From Bacteroidota bacterium (GTDB lineage: Bacteria > Bacteroidota > Bacteroidia > AKYH767-A > 2013-40CM-41-45): a DNA stretch of 61,380 nt. The translations under genes and the position numbers were made by a program. Shown here piece by piece: positions 42,274 to 50,791 of this stretch. The first letter of the stretch is position 1, and each line of letters starts with the position of its first letter. The DNA is taken from assembly GCA_003151745.1 (NCBI GenBank), contig PLYJ01000033.1, positions 1 to 61,380 on the forward strand, given 5' to 3'. The notes under the pieces are model-generated. The model worked only from the letters and a program-made list of their open reading frames with translations, was not told the DNA's origin and did not search any database.

Positions 42274-42301
42274 TACATTTGTCAAAATTTGACAAGTCAA
42301 A
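42274..42301 (+). promoter_or_regulatory. Promoter -7 element overlapping palindromic operator of the R-M operon
   Basis: TACATTTG (42274..42281) fits the -7 consensus; a TTTG lies at 42245..42248, rather far away (25 bases). Overlapping it is a perfect palindrome TTGTCAAA-A-TTTGACAA (42279..42295), which in turn overlaps a second one, TTTGAC-AA-GTCAAA (42288..42301). Three GTCAAA half-sites thus alternate in orientation just before the HTH gene, the layout of a controller-protein operator. Confidence 0.75.
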
Positions 42302-42310
42302 TAAAAGAGG

Positions 42311-42616
42311 ATGAATTATTTCGGAGAAAAAATAAAAGAGTTGAGAGAGCAAAAAGGTTTACTTCAAAAACACATTGCCAGCCGACTTGACATTGATACT
42401 CCAATGTTGAGTAAAATTGAAAGAGGAGAACGCAAAGCGAAACGAGAACAAGTTCCCATTCTTGCAAAAGTATTGACAACTGACAAAGATGATTTGCTTT
42501 CGCTTTGGTTAGCCGACAAAGTTTACGATATTGTGAAAGATGAGAATGTGGCTTTGAGAGCAATGCAAGTAGCAGAAGAAGAAATAAAATATGAAACAAC
42601 TAAAAAAACTAAATGA
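42311..42616 (+). CDS. HTH (Xre-type) controller protein of the R-M operon
   Basis: A 101-residue DNA-binding protein: an Xre-type helix-turn-helix at about residues 5-60 (IKELREQKGLLQKHIASRLD ... MLSKIERGERKAKREQV), then a helical tail. Small regulators of this kind (C proteins) time expression of restriction endonucleases. Its stop overlaps the next start by 4 bases (ATGA), and overlapping palindromes lie 10 to 32 bases upstream, so self-regulation is likely. The ATG at 42311 follows AGAGG almost directly. Confidence 0.85.
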   Translation: MNYFGEKIKELREQKGLLQKHIASRLDIDTPMLSKIERGERKAKREQVPILAKVLTTDKDDLLSLWLADKVYDIVKDENVALRAMQVAEEEIKYETTKKTK

Positions 42617-43995
42617 GTTTTAATCCAGACATACAATATCGTTGCACAATTATCAGAGGTAAATCTATTTCAAGAATGGATGACTACCTTCCTGTTTATG
42701 CAGAAATTCTAAACGAAATTTGTCCAATACCTTCAAACCAGTTTGACGAAACGTTTGACAAAAAACTTTCTCACTACATCAAAGATGATTACAAGACAAT
42801 TAAAAATCATCGCACCGAAAATGTAGATAAACTTTTAGGAATGTATTTTGAAAAAGACGATATCATTTATATTTCCGAGAGAACAAAAAAGTTTTTAGAG
42901 GACAATGACCAACCTGCATTTTTCAAAAGTGTTTGCTTCAAGTTTCAGCAACCAAATGGCTCTCAAAAAATCAATACAACAGCCGACAAGGTTCAGCACG
43001 AAATAAATTTTAAACCTTATCATTTTATTTTGGCACTTTTAAAATCAGCCGCTACAAAAAGTATCGTTTTCACAAAAGATGAAGTTGCATACTATGTTTT
43101 AAATGCACTTCAAGTTTTACAAGGAAGTGTTTCGGTTGACGAAGTGCTAAAAACAATTCTTTCGGACAGAGCAAAAAAAGTTCACAAGAAAGTTGAAACC
43201 CCTGGCAAAGCATACTCTTATTCGTTTCAACATATCAATGAGCAGTTTGATTATTTAGAACTTGCAAACCTCATTCGTAAAGACGGAAAATCTATTTGGC
43301 TTAATTCTAGGGAAACAACATCAACGGAATTATTCGTAAGAGATTTATCAAAGCCATTAGCGATTGATTTTTCCAAATACAATTTTGATGAAAAAGGAAT
43401 TGGAAAAATAGTTGAACTTGAGTGGCAAGAATATTTCGGTGCAATTTCAGAGAAGGAATCTCTTGCCTTTGCAACTAGTATTTCAAGTTTAGAAACTGCT
43501 TTACCTACTGATGTATCTCCGAAAGTTCCAACAGTTTCAACTATTGAAATTGGTGATGAAGGTGAAAATTTTGTTTTACAAATTGAAAGAAACCTTGTAA
43601 AAGCATTCAACCCAAGATTAGTAAACAAAGTAAATTTTCACGGCAAGCAAAGAGGTTTGGGTTACGACATTACATCTATTGAGGCAAGCAGAAATAAAAA
43701 GAATCCTGAATACTTACGATACATTGAAGTTAAGGCAACAAAGCGTGTTCATCCGCCTGACTTTACAGATACATTAGACACAATAAACCTTACAAGAAAC
43801 GAATGGGTTGCAGCAGAGCAGCAATCAAATCACTTTTACATTTATAGAATTTACTTCACAACAAAAGGAACTTTCATTAGTATCATCAAAGACCCAGTGA
43901 AGAAAAATGATGATGGACTTTTGTATGCAACCCCGACAGTTTACAGATTAGAATTTGGTGATAAAGCCGTTGACGAAAAACTAATATTCGCCTAA
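42613..43995 (+). CDS. Probable restriction endonuclease with C-terminal DUF3883 (PD-(D/E)xK) domain
   Basis: A 460-residue protein. The C-terminal part (residues about 310-440) carries a DUF3883-like nuclease domain: GDEGENFVLQIERNLV, then GLGYDITSIEA (Asp near 350) and YLRYIEVKAT (ExK near 372-374), which complete a PD-(D/E)xK site. The N-terminal 300 residues are of unknown fold and would recognise DNA. It lies between a controller-type gene and two methyltransferases with 4-base and 1-base overlaps, so restriction is the simplest role. The sequence is Lys/Asn-rich and AT-rich against its neighbours, consistent with transfer. Confidence 0.75.
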   Translation: MSFNPDIQYRCTIIRGKSISRMDDYLPVYAEILNEICPIPSNQFDETFDKKLSHYIKDDYKTIKNHRTENVDKLLGMYFEKDDIIYISERTKKFLEDNDQPAFFKSVCFKFQQPNGSQKINTTADKVQHEINFKPYHFILALLKSAATKSIVFTKDEVAYYVLNALQVLQGSVSVDEVLKTILSDRAKKVHKKVETPGKAYSYSFQHINEQFDYLELANLIRKDGKSIWLNSRETTSTELFVRDLSKPLAIDFSKYNFDEKGIGKIVELEWQEYFGAISEKESLAFATSISSLETALPTDVSPKVPTVSTIEIGDEGENFVLQIERNLVKAFNPRLVNKVNFHGKQRGLGYDITSIEASRNKKNPEYLRYIEVKATKRVHPPDFTDTLDTINLTRNEWVAAEQQSNHFYIYRIYFTTKGTFISIIKDPVKKNDDGLLYATPTVYRLEFGDKAVDEKLIFA

Positions 43996-45431
43996 TGGAA
44001 CCAACAAAAACATACGGAAAAAATTATTTCAGCGACTTTGAATTATCTGTTTTAAACGAACCGATAGGAGAAACAATTCCATTGTTTGAAGGCACCACTT
44101 CTAATGTTCAAACAGAACAATTTGAAATTTTCAAGTCGTTAGAAAAAAATGCTCCATTCATAAATGCAGGCTCTTTCAGTAACCAAGTTCATTTTCAAAA
44201 CGCGTATCAAACACCAGTGCAAAGATGGTTTCCTTATCGGGAAGGATATTCAACACGGCTTGTAAATACTTTCATCAAAGAATTAAAAATCACAGGAAAT
44301 ATTTTTGACCCATTCTCCGGCAGTGGCACAACTTTACTTGCATCAAGACAACAGAATCTCAATTCCTTTGGCATTGATGTAAACCCGATTTCAGTTTTAG
44401 TTGCAAAAGTTGAGAATGAAAAATATAGCAACAGCGACCTTGGAAACCTCAATTCTGAAATTGAAAAACTAAAAGCAATTTCAAAATCAAAAGAAGTTTT
44501 TCAAACTTGTTTTGACCTTGCTGATAAAGTTTTCAATTCTGAAATTCTTCAAACGCTTTTGCAGTTGAAGCTTCACATCAAGAAAATTGAAAACAAGAAA
44601 ACGCAAAACATTTTTTTTGTTGCGTGGCTTGCAATCATTGAAGATGTTTCCAACATCAAGAAGGAAGGCAATGGAATTAAATATAAAAACAGAAAGAGAA
44701 CACCCAACGGCTACATAAACATTGATAAAGATGTTTGGGAAAAACAAGTTTTCCCCGAAGACAAATTCAATTTTGTAAAAACAAAATTGATAAAACATCT
44801 TGAAATGATTTCGGTAGACATCAGAAATGATTTCGGTAGTTGTGAAAAGCAACCACAAATTTTTAAAGGAAGTTGTTTAGAGTTTGATAAATTATTTTCA
44901 GACGAAATAGAGTTTACTTTTTTCTCTCCACCTTACTGCAATTGCTTTGACTACTTTGAAATTCATAAAGTGGATTTATGGCTTGGTGATTTTGTTGCAG
45001 TCAAAGAAGAATTCAGATTGCTTCGCAATACTGGTTTTCGTTCAAACACAAATTCATTAAACCACAAGCCGATAATTTACAAGAATGAACACCTTGAAAA
45101 TTTGGTTTCTCTTTTTGACAGCGATAAACTTTGGAACACAAGAATACCGAGTGTTGTAAGAGGGTATTTTGACGACACACATACTTTGCTGAATAAACTT
45201 TATCAGCAAACAACAAAAGGAGGAAGTGTTGGGATTGTAGTTGGCAACTCTGCATATTCAGGAGTAATAATTCCAAGCGATGTTTTGATTGCTGACATTG
45301 CAAGAAAAATTGGTTTCAAAGTGAAAAACATTTTTGTTACACGACACTTGACGACAAGTTCACAACAGAAACAAGAATTAGAAATTCTAAAAAACTATTT
45401 GCGAGAAAGCATTGTATTACTTGAAAAATGA
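43995..45431 (+). CDS. DNA amino-methyltransferase 1 (SPPY type) of the R-M island
   Basis: A 478-residue SAM-dependent methyltransferase. The SAM motif FDPFSGSGTTLLASRQ is near residues 104-119 and GIDVNPIS follows; the catalytic motif FFSPPYCNCFDYF is near 310. SPPY is typical of N4-cytosine methyltransferases. The SAM motif precedes the catalytic motif with about 200 residues between them, which differs from the common beta-class order. It overlaps both neighbours (TAATG, ATGA), so translation is coupled. Target sequence not deducible. Confidence 0.85.
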   Translation: MEPTKTYGKNYFSDFELSVLNEPIGETIPLFEGTTSNVQTEQFEIFKSLEKNAPFINAGSFSNQVHFQNAYQTPVQRWFPYREGYSTRLVNTFIKELKITGNIFDPFSGSGTTLLASRQQNLNSFGIDVNPISVLVAKVENEKYSNSDLGNLNSEIEKLKAISKSKEVFQTCFDLADKVFNSEILQTLLQLKLHIKKIENKKTQNIFFVAWLAIIEDVSNIKKEGNGIKYKNRKRTPNGYINIDKDVWEKQVFPEDKFNFVKTKLIKHLEMISVDIRNDFGSCEKQPQIFKGSCLEFDKLFSDEIEFTFFSPPYCNCFDYFEIHKVDLWLGDFVAVKEEFRLLRNTGFRSNTNSLNHKPIIYKNEHLENLVSLFDSDKLWNTRIPSVVRGYFDDTHTLLNKLYQQTTKGGSVGIVVGNSAYSGVIIPSDVLIADIARKIGFKVKNIFVTRHLTTSSQQKQELEILKNYLRESIVLLEK

Positions 45432-46834
45432 TTGACACACCGGAATATCAATTTGTTAAAGAAATTATCCCGACAGAAATTGAAGAAAATTCAATTCTGA
45501 ATATCGTAACCCGCGATGTAAACACACATACACACGGGTTTCATAAATATCCAGCGAAATTTATTCCTCACATTCCTAAATGGGCAATCGGAAAATACTT
45601 GAACGGCAACAAAGACAAAAATATTCTTGACCCATTTTGCGGTTCGGGAACGACTTTAGTTGAAGGAGTATTAGCAGGATACAATGTCATCGGGGTTGAC
45701 ATTGACCCATTGTCAGCAATGATTTCAAAAGTAAAAATAACAAGAGTTGATAAAAAAACACTGAAAGAAATTTCAGTTTGGTTGGTGAAAGAAATTAAAA
45801 CCAACAGGAAAGGAACATTCAAACCCGATTGTGAAACGATTGAACATTGGTTTACAAAAAGTACAATCAAAAAACTTTCTGCAATCAGGACCTTGATAAA
45901 TCAAATTCCTCAAAAGTTTGGCAACGGCAAAAAAGTAAAAGACATTCAAGACCTTTTGCTGATTTGCTTTTCATCAATCATTCGCAGGGTTTCAAATGCA
46001 GACAATGAATCACAGAAAACATACGTATCGCATACAAAAGTGAAAGAGCCAGTTGAAGTAAATTCACTTTTCTTTTCTCAACTTGATTTGTTTGTTGACA
46101 GAGCAACAAAGTTTTCTTCAGTAACAAATTCCAAAACGAAAAACAAAATTATTCATTCGTCAAGCGCCGCATCATTAGAAAAGAAATTAAACGGATTGCA
46201 AATTGATTTAGCAGTAACATCACCGCCATACATCAAGGCGATTGATTACATCTACAATCAAATGGTAGAACTGTTTTGGATTGGCGACTTGTTTCAAATG
46301 CAGACACAAACGAAACAGAACGAAAAGAAAATTCAGTACATAGGCAACAAGCAAATTTCAAAAACTGAGTTCAATAAATACACTCCTTATAATACAATTT
46401 TAAGTATTGACAAATTAGATGAGAAGTTAAAAGAGATTTACGACACCGATACAAAGAATGGACACAAGCATTCTTATATAACCTTTAAATATTTTGCTGA
46501 AATGGAAAAGCATTTTGCTGAAATGTCAAAGTGTTTGACAACAGGAACTCATTATGTTGTAGTTGTTGGAGATAGTAATGTAAGCGATATTTTTATTAAT
46601 ACCGCAGATTTTCTAATTGACATTGCAGAGAGAAATGGATTTAGAATTACAAACAAGTGGGGGTATAAAATCAAAAATCGTTTTATGAGGTTTGATAGAA
46701 AAGGTAGAGGTGGAATAATTGAAATTGATTGGGTACTGGACTTTGAAAGGAAAAGCCAACTCACAAAAAAATACAATCTTAAAAAACGCACAAACCTTGA
46801 ACCATCACCTCCCTTGCCTTCTGACTTTTTTTAG
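45428..46834 (+). CDS. DNA amino-methyltransferase 2 (SPPY type) of the R-M island
   Basis: A 468-residue methyltransferase related in plan to its upstream neighbour: NTHTHGFHKYPAKFIPHIPK near the start, SAM motif ILDPFCGSGTTLVEG near 67-81 with GVDIDPLSA, and catalytic TSPPYIKAIDYIYNQ near 264. Its order is again SAM motif first, catalytic motif second, with a long insert presumably for target recognition. Two methyltransferases for one nuclease suggest an asymmetric or two-strand target. It ends the operon; scpA follows 56 bases later. Confidence 0.85.
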   Translation: MIDTPEYQFVKEIIPTEIEENSILNIVTRDVNTHTHGFHKYPAKFIPHIPKWAIGKYLNGNKDKNILDPFCGSGTTLVEGVLAGYNVIGVDIDPLSAMISKVKITRVDKKTLKEISVWLVKEIKTNRKGTFKPDCETIEHWFTKSTIKKLSAIRTLINQIPQKFGNGKKVKDIQDLLLICFSSIIRRVSNADNESQKTYVSHTKVKEPVEVNSLFFSQLDLFVDRATKFSSVTNSKTKNKIIHSSSAASLEKKLNGLQIDLAVTSPPYIKAIDYIYNQMVELFWIGDLFQMQTQTKQNEKKIQYIGNKQISKTEFNKYTPYNTILSIDKLDEKLKEIYDTDTKNGHKHSYITFKYFAEMEKHFAEMSKCLTTGTHYVVVVGDSNVSDIFINTADFLIDIAERNGFRITNKWGYKIKNRFMRFDRKGRGGIIEIDWVLDFERKSQLTKKYNLKKRTNLEPSPPLPSDFF

Positions 46835-46890
46835 CTATGTTTGTCCGATAGGACTTCGCTTTATTTGAGTCCTGTTTATACTAACGAAAC

Positions 46891-47628
46891 GTGGAAAAAG
46901 CATTTGAAATAAAACTACCGCAGTTTGAAGGCCCTTTTGACCTGCTGCTGTTCTTCATCGAGCGCGATGAGGTGGATATTAATAACATCCCCATTGCCAG
47001 GATCACTAACGATTTCCTGGAATATATACATCAGTTCAGCGAGCTGAACATGGAGGTGGCAAGCGAGTTCATTTTAGTGGCTGCCACGCTGATGCGCATC
47101 AAAGCCAAGATGCTCATCCCGCGGCCTGAGATGGATGAACAAGGCAATGAAATTGATCCGAGAAAAGATTTGGTGGACCGGCTGATGCTTTACCGCCAAT
47201 TCAAAGAAGCTACGCATGATCTTAGCGTGCTTGAAGAAGACCGCTCGCTGAAAACCATTCGCGGCAACATACAGCGCGACCTTGCAGAGATTGCCAAGAG
47301 CACTACTTATGCTGATGAGCTACAAAGCCTCACGCTTTACCACCTGCTCAATTCTTTTGAAAAAGTATTGAAGCGCTTCGATGCCGAACAGAACAAGACT
47401 ATACATACGGTAGTGCCTTATCCTTACACCATCGAGGAGCAGCGCGATTTCGTCATTAACCAAATTCGTTCCCGCGAAAAACTTTCTTTCACCGATGTGC
47501 TGTATGCCTGTAAGAATAAGGTGCAGACGATATTTACCTTTCTCGCCATCCTTGAACTTCTCCAGACGCAGACGATAAAGATTACGCTTGGTCTTGGCTT
47601 TAATAATTTCTGGCTCACGGAAAATTAA
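46891..47628 (+). CDS. scpA: Segregation and condensation protein A
   Basis: A 245-residue ScpA, the kleisin that bridges SMC heads in chromosome condensation. The N-terminal kleisin part reads LPQFEGPFDLLLFFIERDEVD and the C-terminal part ends in a winged helix (LSFTDVLYACKNKVQTIFTF). The start is GTG at 46891. The gene looks ancestral, marking the right edge of the restriction-modification island. Confidence 0.93.
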   Translation: MEKAFEIKLPQFEGPFDLLLFFIERDEVDINNIPIARITNDFLEYIHQFSELNMEVASEFILVAATLMRIKAKMLIPRPEMDEQGNEIDPRKDLVDRLMLYRQFKEATHDLSVLEEDRSLKTIRGNIQRDLAEIAKSTTYADELQSLTLYHLLNSFEKVLKRFDAEQNKTIHTVVPYPYTIEEQRDFVINQIRSREKLSFTDVLYACKNKVQTIFTFLAILELLQTQTIKITLGLGFNNFWLTEN

Positions 47629-47633
47629 AAATC

Positions 47634-47716
47634 AGTTCAAAGTTCAATGTTTCTCAGTTCAATGTTAGCGAATTTACTGAGGTTACCTTTGAACATTGAA
47701 TTGAGCAACTTTGAAC
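47634..47716. repeat. TTCAAAGTT-word hairpin after scpA
   Basis: Left arm 47634..47667 (AGTTCAAAGTTCAATGTTTC and on); right arm 47685..47716 (ACCTTTGAACATTGAATTGA and on). It is close in sequence to the arms of the S23-carrying element in the suf operon. Confidence 0.85.
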
Positions 47717-47725
47717 CGAAGTAAA

Positions 47726-48814
47726 ATGGATCAAGACGCCAAACAGATATTACGCACTTTTCGTCCGGTACGGATCATGCTGCCTGTCATCATTGGTCTT
47801 GGTGTAGTCATCTATCTGCTCTGGCACGATTCCGATAAGCAAGCCCTGTTGAACATCAGGTGGACGTGGAACTCTTCGGCATGGCTGGGTGTTGCTCTTT
47901 TCATGATGGTGGTGCGCGATTTTTCTTACATGATCCGCATACGGGTGCTCACCGACAACCAGCTTGACTGGTATCGCAGCTTCATCGTCATCATGTTGTG
48001 GGAGTTTGCATCGGCGCTTGCTCCCGGCATCATCGGAGGAGGATTTTTCTTTGCCATGTTCATCCTGAACCGCGAAGGCGTGAATATGGGCAAGAGCATT
48101 ACTGCCATTATGAACTCTTCTTTTTTGGACGGCATTTTTCTCGCCATCATGGCTCCGATTGTTTATTGGGTTGTCGGTAAAGAGTTGCTCTTCTCAGGTC
48201 TCAACCTCCATGGCGTCTTTGGCGGCGGTATTTTTTACGCTTTCTGGCTTATCTATTTTATCATTCTTGCTTACAAACTTTTTGTCGCCTATGCGCTTTT
48301 TGTCAATCCCTATTTTGTAAAGATTCTGATTGTAAAATTATTTTCATTTCCCTTCCTGGTCCGGTTCAAGCGTAAAGCCATCGAAACCGGCAACCAGCTG
48401 ATCATTGCTTCCGAAGAATTGAAAAAACAAAACTGGAAGTACTGGATGAATTCACTCGGCGCCACTTTTGCTTCGTGGACGGCACGCTTCATCATCGTCA
48501 ACTGTCTTGTGCATGCTTTCAATCCTGCATCGCTCGGATTTATGGATAACCTTGCTATATATGGCAAGCAGGTTATCATGGGCATTATTATCATCACCAG
48601 CGTAACGCCGGGAGGAAGCGGCATTGCAGAGCTTATGTTCGTGCGGCTGCTAAATGAATTTATTGCCACAGGGCTTGCACCAACGCTAAGCTTTCTCTGG
48701 CGCCTGCTCAGCTATTATCCTTACCTCATCATCGGCGTCATCATCCTGCCGCGATGGATACGGCAGAAATTCACGAAGGCTGAAATCATCAGCAGTGATA
48801 TAAAGATTGTTTAA
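47726..48814 (+). CDS. Flippase-like integral membrane protein (lysyl-PG synthase TM region family)
   Basis: A 362-residue membrane protein with eight or so hydrophobic segments (IMLPVIIGLGVVIYLLW near the start; VIMGIIIITSVTPGGSGIAE with the family PGGxG signature near 290). It resembles the UPF0104/AglD/MprF membrane domain family, thought to move lipids or lipid-linked sugars. I start it at the ATG at 47726; a TTG five codons upstream lies in the hairpin arm. Confidence 0.85.
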   Translation: MDQDAKQILRTFRPVRIMLPVIIGLGVVIYLLWHDSDKQALLNIRWTWNSSAWLGVALFMMVVRDFSYMIRIRVLTDNQLDWYRSFIVIMLWEFASALAPGIIGGGFFFAMFILNREGVNMGKSITAIMNSSFLDGIFLAIMAPIVYWVVGKELLFSGLNLHGVFGGGIFYAFWLIYFIILAYKLFVAYALFVNPYFVKILIVKLFSFPFLVRFKRKAIETGNQLIIASEELKKQNWKYWMNSLGATFASWTARFIIVNCLVHAFNPASLGFMDNLAIYGKQVIMGIIIITSVTPGGSGIAELMFVRLLNEFIATGLAPTLSFLWRLLSYYPYLIIGVIILPRWIRQKFTKAEIISSDIKIV

Positions 48815-48894
48815 ACATTGGTCCTTTTTATACAAAGACGTTTCACAATCCACTTCCTGCGTTTTTAAAATAAAATGATTTGCCCTTCCGGAAA

Positions 48895-49881
48895 TTACAA
48901 TCCTAACAAATTAAAAAGATAGTAAATAACTGCTCCCAATAAAGCAGACACGGGTATTGTGAGCAACCATGCCCATAGCAGTTCAATTGTTACACCCCAG
49001 CGAACCGCTGAGACTCTCTTTGTAATGCCTACGCCGATAATCGAACCTGTAATGGTGTGAGTAGTGCTTACCGGAATTCCTAAACGACCTGTGGCAAACA
49101 AGGTGATAGCGCCAGCCGTTTCTGCTGCGAACCCCTCAAAAGGCGTGAGCTTGGTGATTTTACTTCCCATTGTTTTTACAATGCGCCATCCGCCTGACAA
49201 TGTGCCCAGTGCAATGGATGAGTAGCAGGCAATCTCAACCCAGTGTGGCAATTCTTTAATGTCTCCAATAGAATGATTCACAATCATAGCAGCGCCAATA
49301 ATGCCCATTACTTTCTGTGCATCGTTTCCTCCATGCCCGAGGCTGAATGCCGCTGAGGAAACGAGCTGCAATATGCGAAAGAGCTTATCAACCTTTTTCG
49401 GATGAGCGTTCTTGCAAAGATTCAGCGTGATGACAGATATGATATATGAAATGACCATGCCGATAACCGGCGCAAGCAAAATAAAATATAACACAGGGGC
49501 AACTTTATCCATCTTCACTACATGAAAGCCGACATGGGCAATGGCAGCTCCCCCAAAACCGCCGATAAGTGCGTGCGAAGAACTGGATGGAATTCCTTTC
49601 CACCATGTTATCAGGTTCCAGATGATGGCTGCAATCACGCCACATAAAATTACATTCAGCGTAATGGCTTCTACATTCACTGTTTTGGAAACAGTATCCG
49701 CCACGCTGAACTTGAAAAGTGCATAGGCAAGAAAATTAAAACCTGCCGCCCACAGAACAGCAGTTAAAGGAGAAAGAACCTTGGTGGAAACAATAGTAGC
49801 AATAGAGTTGGCGGCATCATGAAACCCGTTGATGAAGTCGAAGATGAGGGCGAGTATTACGACGAGAATGAATAAGGACAT
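48895..49881 (-). CDS. Pit-type inorganic phosphate transporter
   Basis: A 328-residue inner membrane transporter of the Pit family, which imports phosphate with protons or metal. Both signature repeats are visible: FDFINGFHDAANSIAT near residue 10 and LGHGGNDAQKVMGIIG in the middle, and GIPVSTTHTITGSIIG near the end. A DUF47 gene precedes it on the same strand, the usual partner in Pit operons. Confidence 0.93.
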   Translation of the reverse strand: MSLFILVVILALIFDFINGFHDAANSIATIVSTKVLSPLTAVLWAAGFNFLAYALFKFSVADTVSKTVNVEAITLNVILCGVIAAIIWNLITWWKGIPSSSSHALIGGFGGAAIAHVGFHVVKMDKVAPVLYFILLAPVIGMVISYIISVITLNLCKNAHPKKVDKLFRILQLVSSAAFSLGHGGNDAQKVMGIIGAAMIVNHSIGDIKELPHWVEIACYSSIALGTLSGGWRIVKTMGSKITKLTPFEGFAAETAGAITLFATGRLGIPVSTTHTITGSIIGVGITKRVSAVRWGVTIELLWAWLLTIPVSALLGAVIYYLFNLLGL

Positions 49882-49884
49882 AAA

Positions 49885-49959
49885 GCAGTTTACGATTACA
49901 ATTTACGGTTACAGCAAATCGAAGTGCAAACTGTTAACCGCAGACTGTAAACTGTAAAC
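49885..49959. repeat. TTTACGGTTACAG-word hairpin in the pit operon
   Basis: Left arm 49885..49913 (CAGTTTACGATTACAATTTA and on); right arm 49931..49959 (CTGTTAACCGCAGACTGTAA and on). It lies between the DUF47 gene and pit, within a presumed operon. Confidence 0.82.
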
Positions 49960-49969
49960 AAGATTTTTA

Positions 49970-50617
49970 TTATGAGAATTTAACAATCACTGACTCCATA
50001 ACGTTGGCAGCATCTTCGCATTTATCAGTTGCTGTTTCAAGAGCTGACAAAACTTCTTTGATTTTAATTACTTCGATGGCGCTGGTATTGTCGTCAAACA
50101 AACGGGCAATGGCATTATCGAAAATATCGTCAGCATGATTTTCCAGGCTATTCACCTTGACAAGTGCTTCACGCACCTTCATGTAGTTGCGCCTGTTCCG
50201 TAACCCGCGCACAGCAATATTCACCTGCTCGGAGCTTAGTACAATCAGTTCCGCCAACTTTATCATGGCAGGATGAATGGGGTCTATCTTGTATAATTCC
50301 ACCCGCTTGGAAGCGCCGTGAATGAAGTCGAGTACGTCGTCCAAAACAGATGCAAGGCGTTGGATGTCTTCGCGGTCAAATGGAGTTATGAAAGTTGTTT
50401 CCACGTCATGGAAAATCTGGTGCGTAATATCATCACCTACGTGTTCCAGCTTTTCAATCTGCCTGATGTGCTGTATGCGTTTTTCTTTTGAAGGAGTCGT
50501 GAGCGCTTCATAAAGCTCTTTCGAAATAGCTACCAGGTTGGCAGAAGCTTGCTCGAATAAAGGATAAAACTTTTTGTCTTTAGGAATGAAATACTGCAGA
50601 ATGTCATCGATACCCAT
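49970..50617 (-). CDS. DUF47 (PhoU-like) regulator of phosphate transport
   Basis: A 215-residue all-helical protein of DUF47, the PhoU-related family partnered with Pit transporters. Conserved stretches: EKLEHVGDDITHQIFHDVET and ETATDKCEDAANVME. It precedes pit on the same strand and probably modulates its activity. A TAATTTTG element (50646..50653) lies 28 bases upstream of the ATG and could be its -7 box. Confidence 0.9.
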   Translation of the reverse strand: MGIDDILQYFIPKDKKFYPLFEQASANLVAISKELYEALTTPSKEKRIQHIRQIEKLEHVGDDITHQIFHDVETTFITPFDREDIQRLASVLDDVLDFIHGASKRVELYKIDPIHPAMIKLAELIVLSSEQVNIAVRGLRNRRNYMKVREALVKVNSLENHADDIFDNAIARLFDDNTSAIEVIKIKEVLSALETATDKCEDAANVMESVIVKFS

Positions 50618-50685
50618 TTGTGAACTAATTATTAATTTTATATTACAAAATTATGAAGGCGCAAAGTAGAGAAAAAAATAATGTT

Positions 50686-50761
50686 GCGAATGCGAAGATG
50701 TGCAGATATGCAAATGCCATCGGTCAATCCGCACATTTTCACATTTTCACATCTTCACATC
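50686..50761. repeat. Imperfect hairpin with CACATTTTC / GAAGATGTG words
   Basis: GCGAAGATGTGCAGATATGC on the left faces CACATTTTCACATCTTCACA on the right, between divergent DUF47 and pepP. This is one of the weaker members of the hairpin family. Confidence 0.5.
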
Positions 50762-50767
50762 TATTTC

Positions 50768-50775
50768 TATCTTTG
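50768..50775 (+). promoter_or_regulatory. -7 element before pepP (TATCTTTG)
   Basis: TATCTTTG ends 16 bases before the ATG at 50792. The -33 TTTG is not evident. Confidence 0.45.
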
Positions 50776-50791
50776 TTGAAAAGACATTAAG

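Noticed and set aside
41950..42352. Short minus-strand open frames before the R-M island
   Set aside because: Low-complexity Phe/Pro/Gln sequence overlapping the promoter and the controller gene.
44308..46240. A phage-defence system of BREX or DISARM type at the methyltransferase genes
   Set aside because: None of the hallmark partners (PglZ, BrxC, DISARM helicase) is present; two methyltransferases, a nuclease and a controller fit a restriction-modification system.
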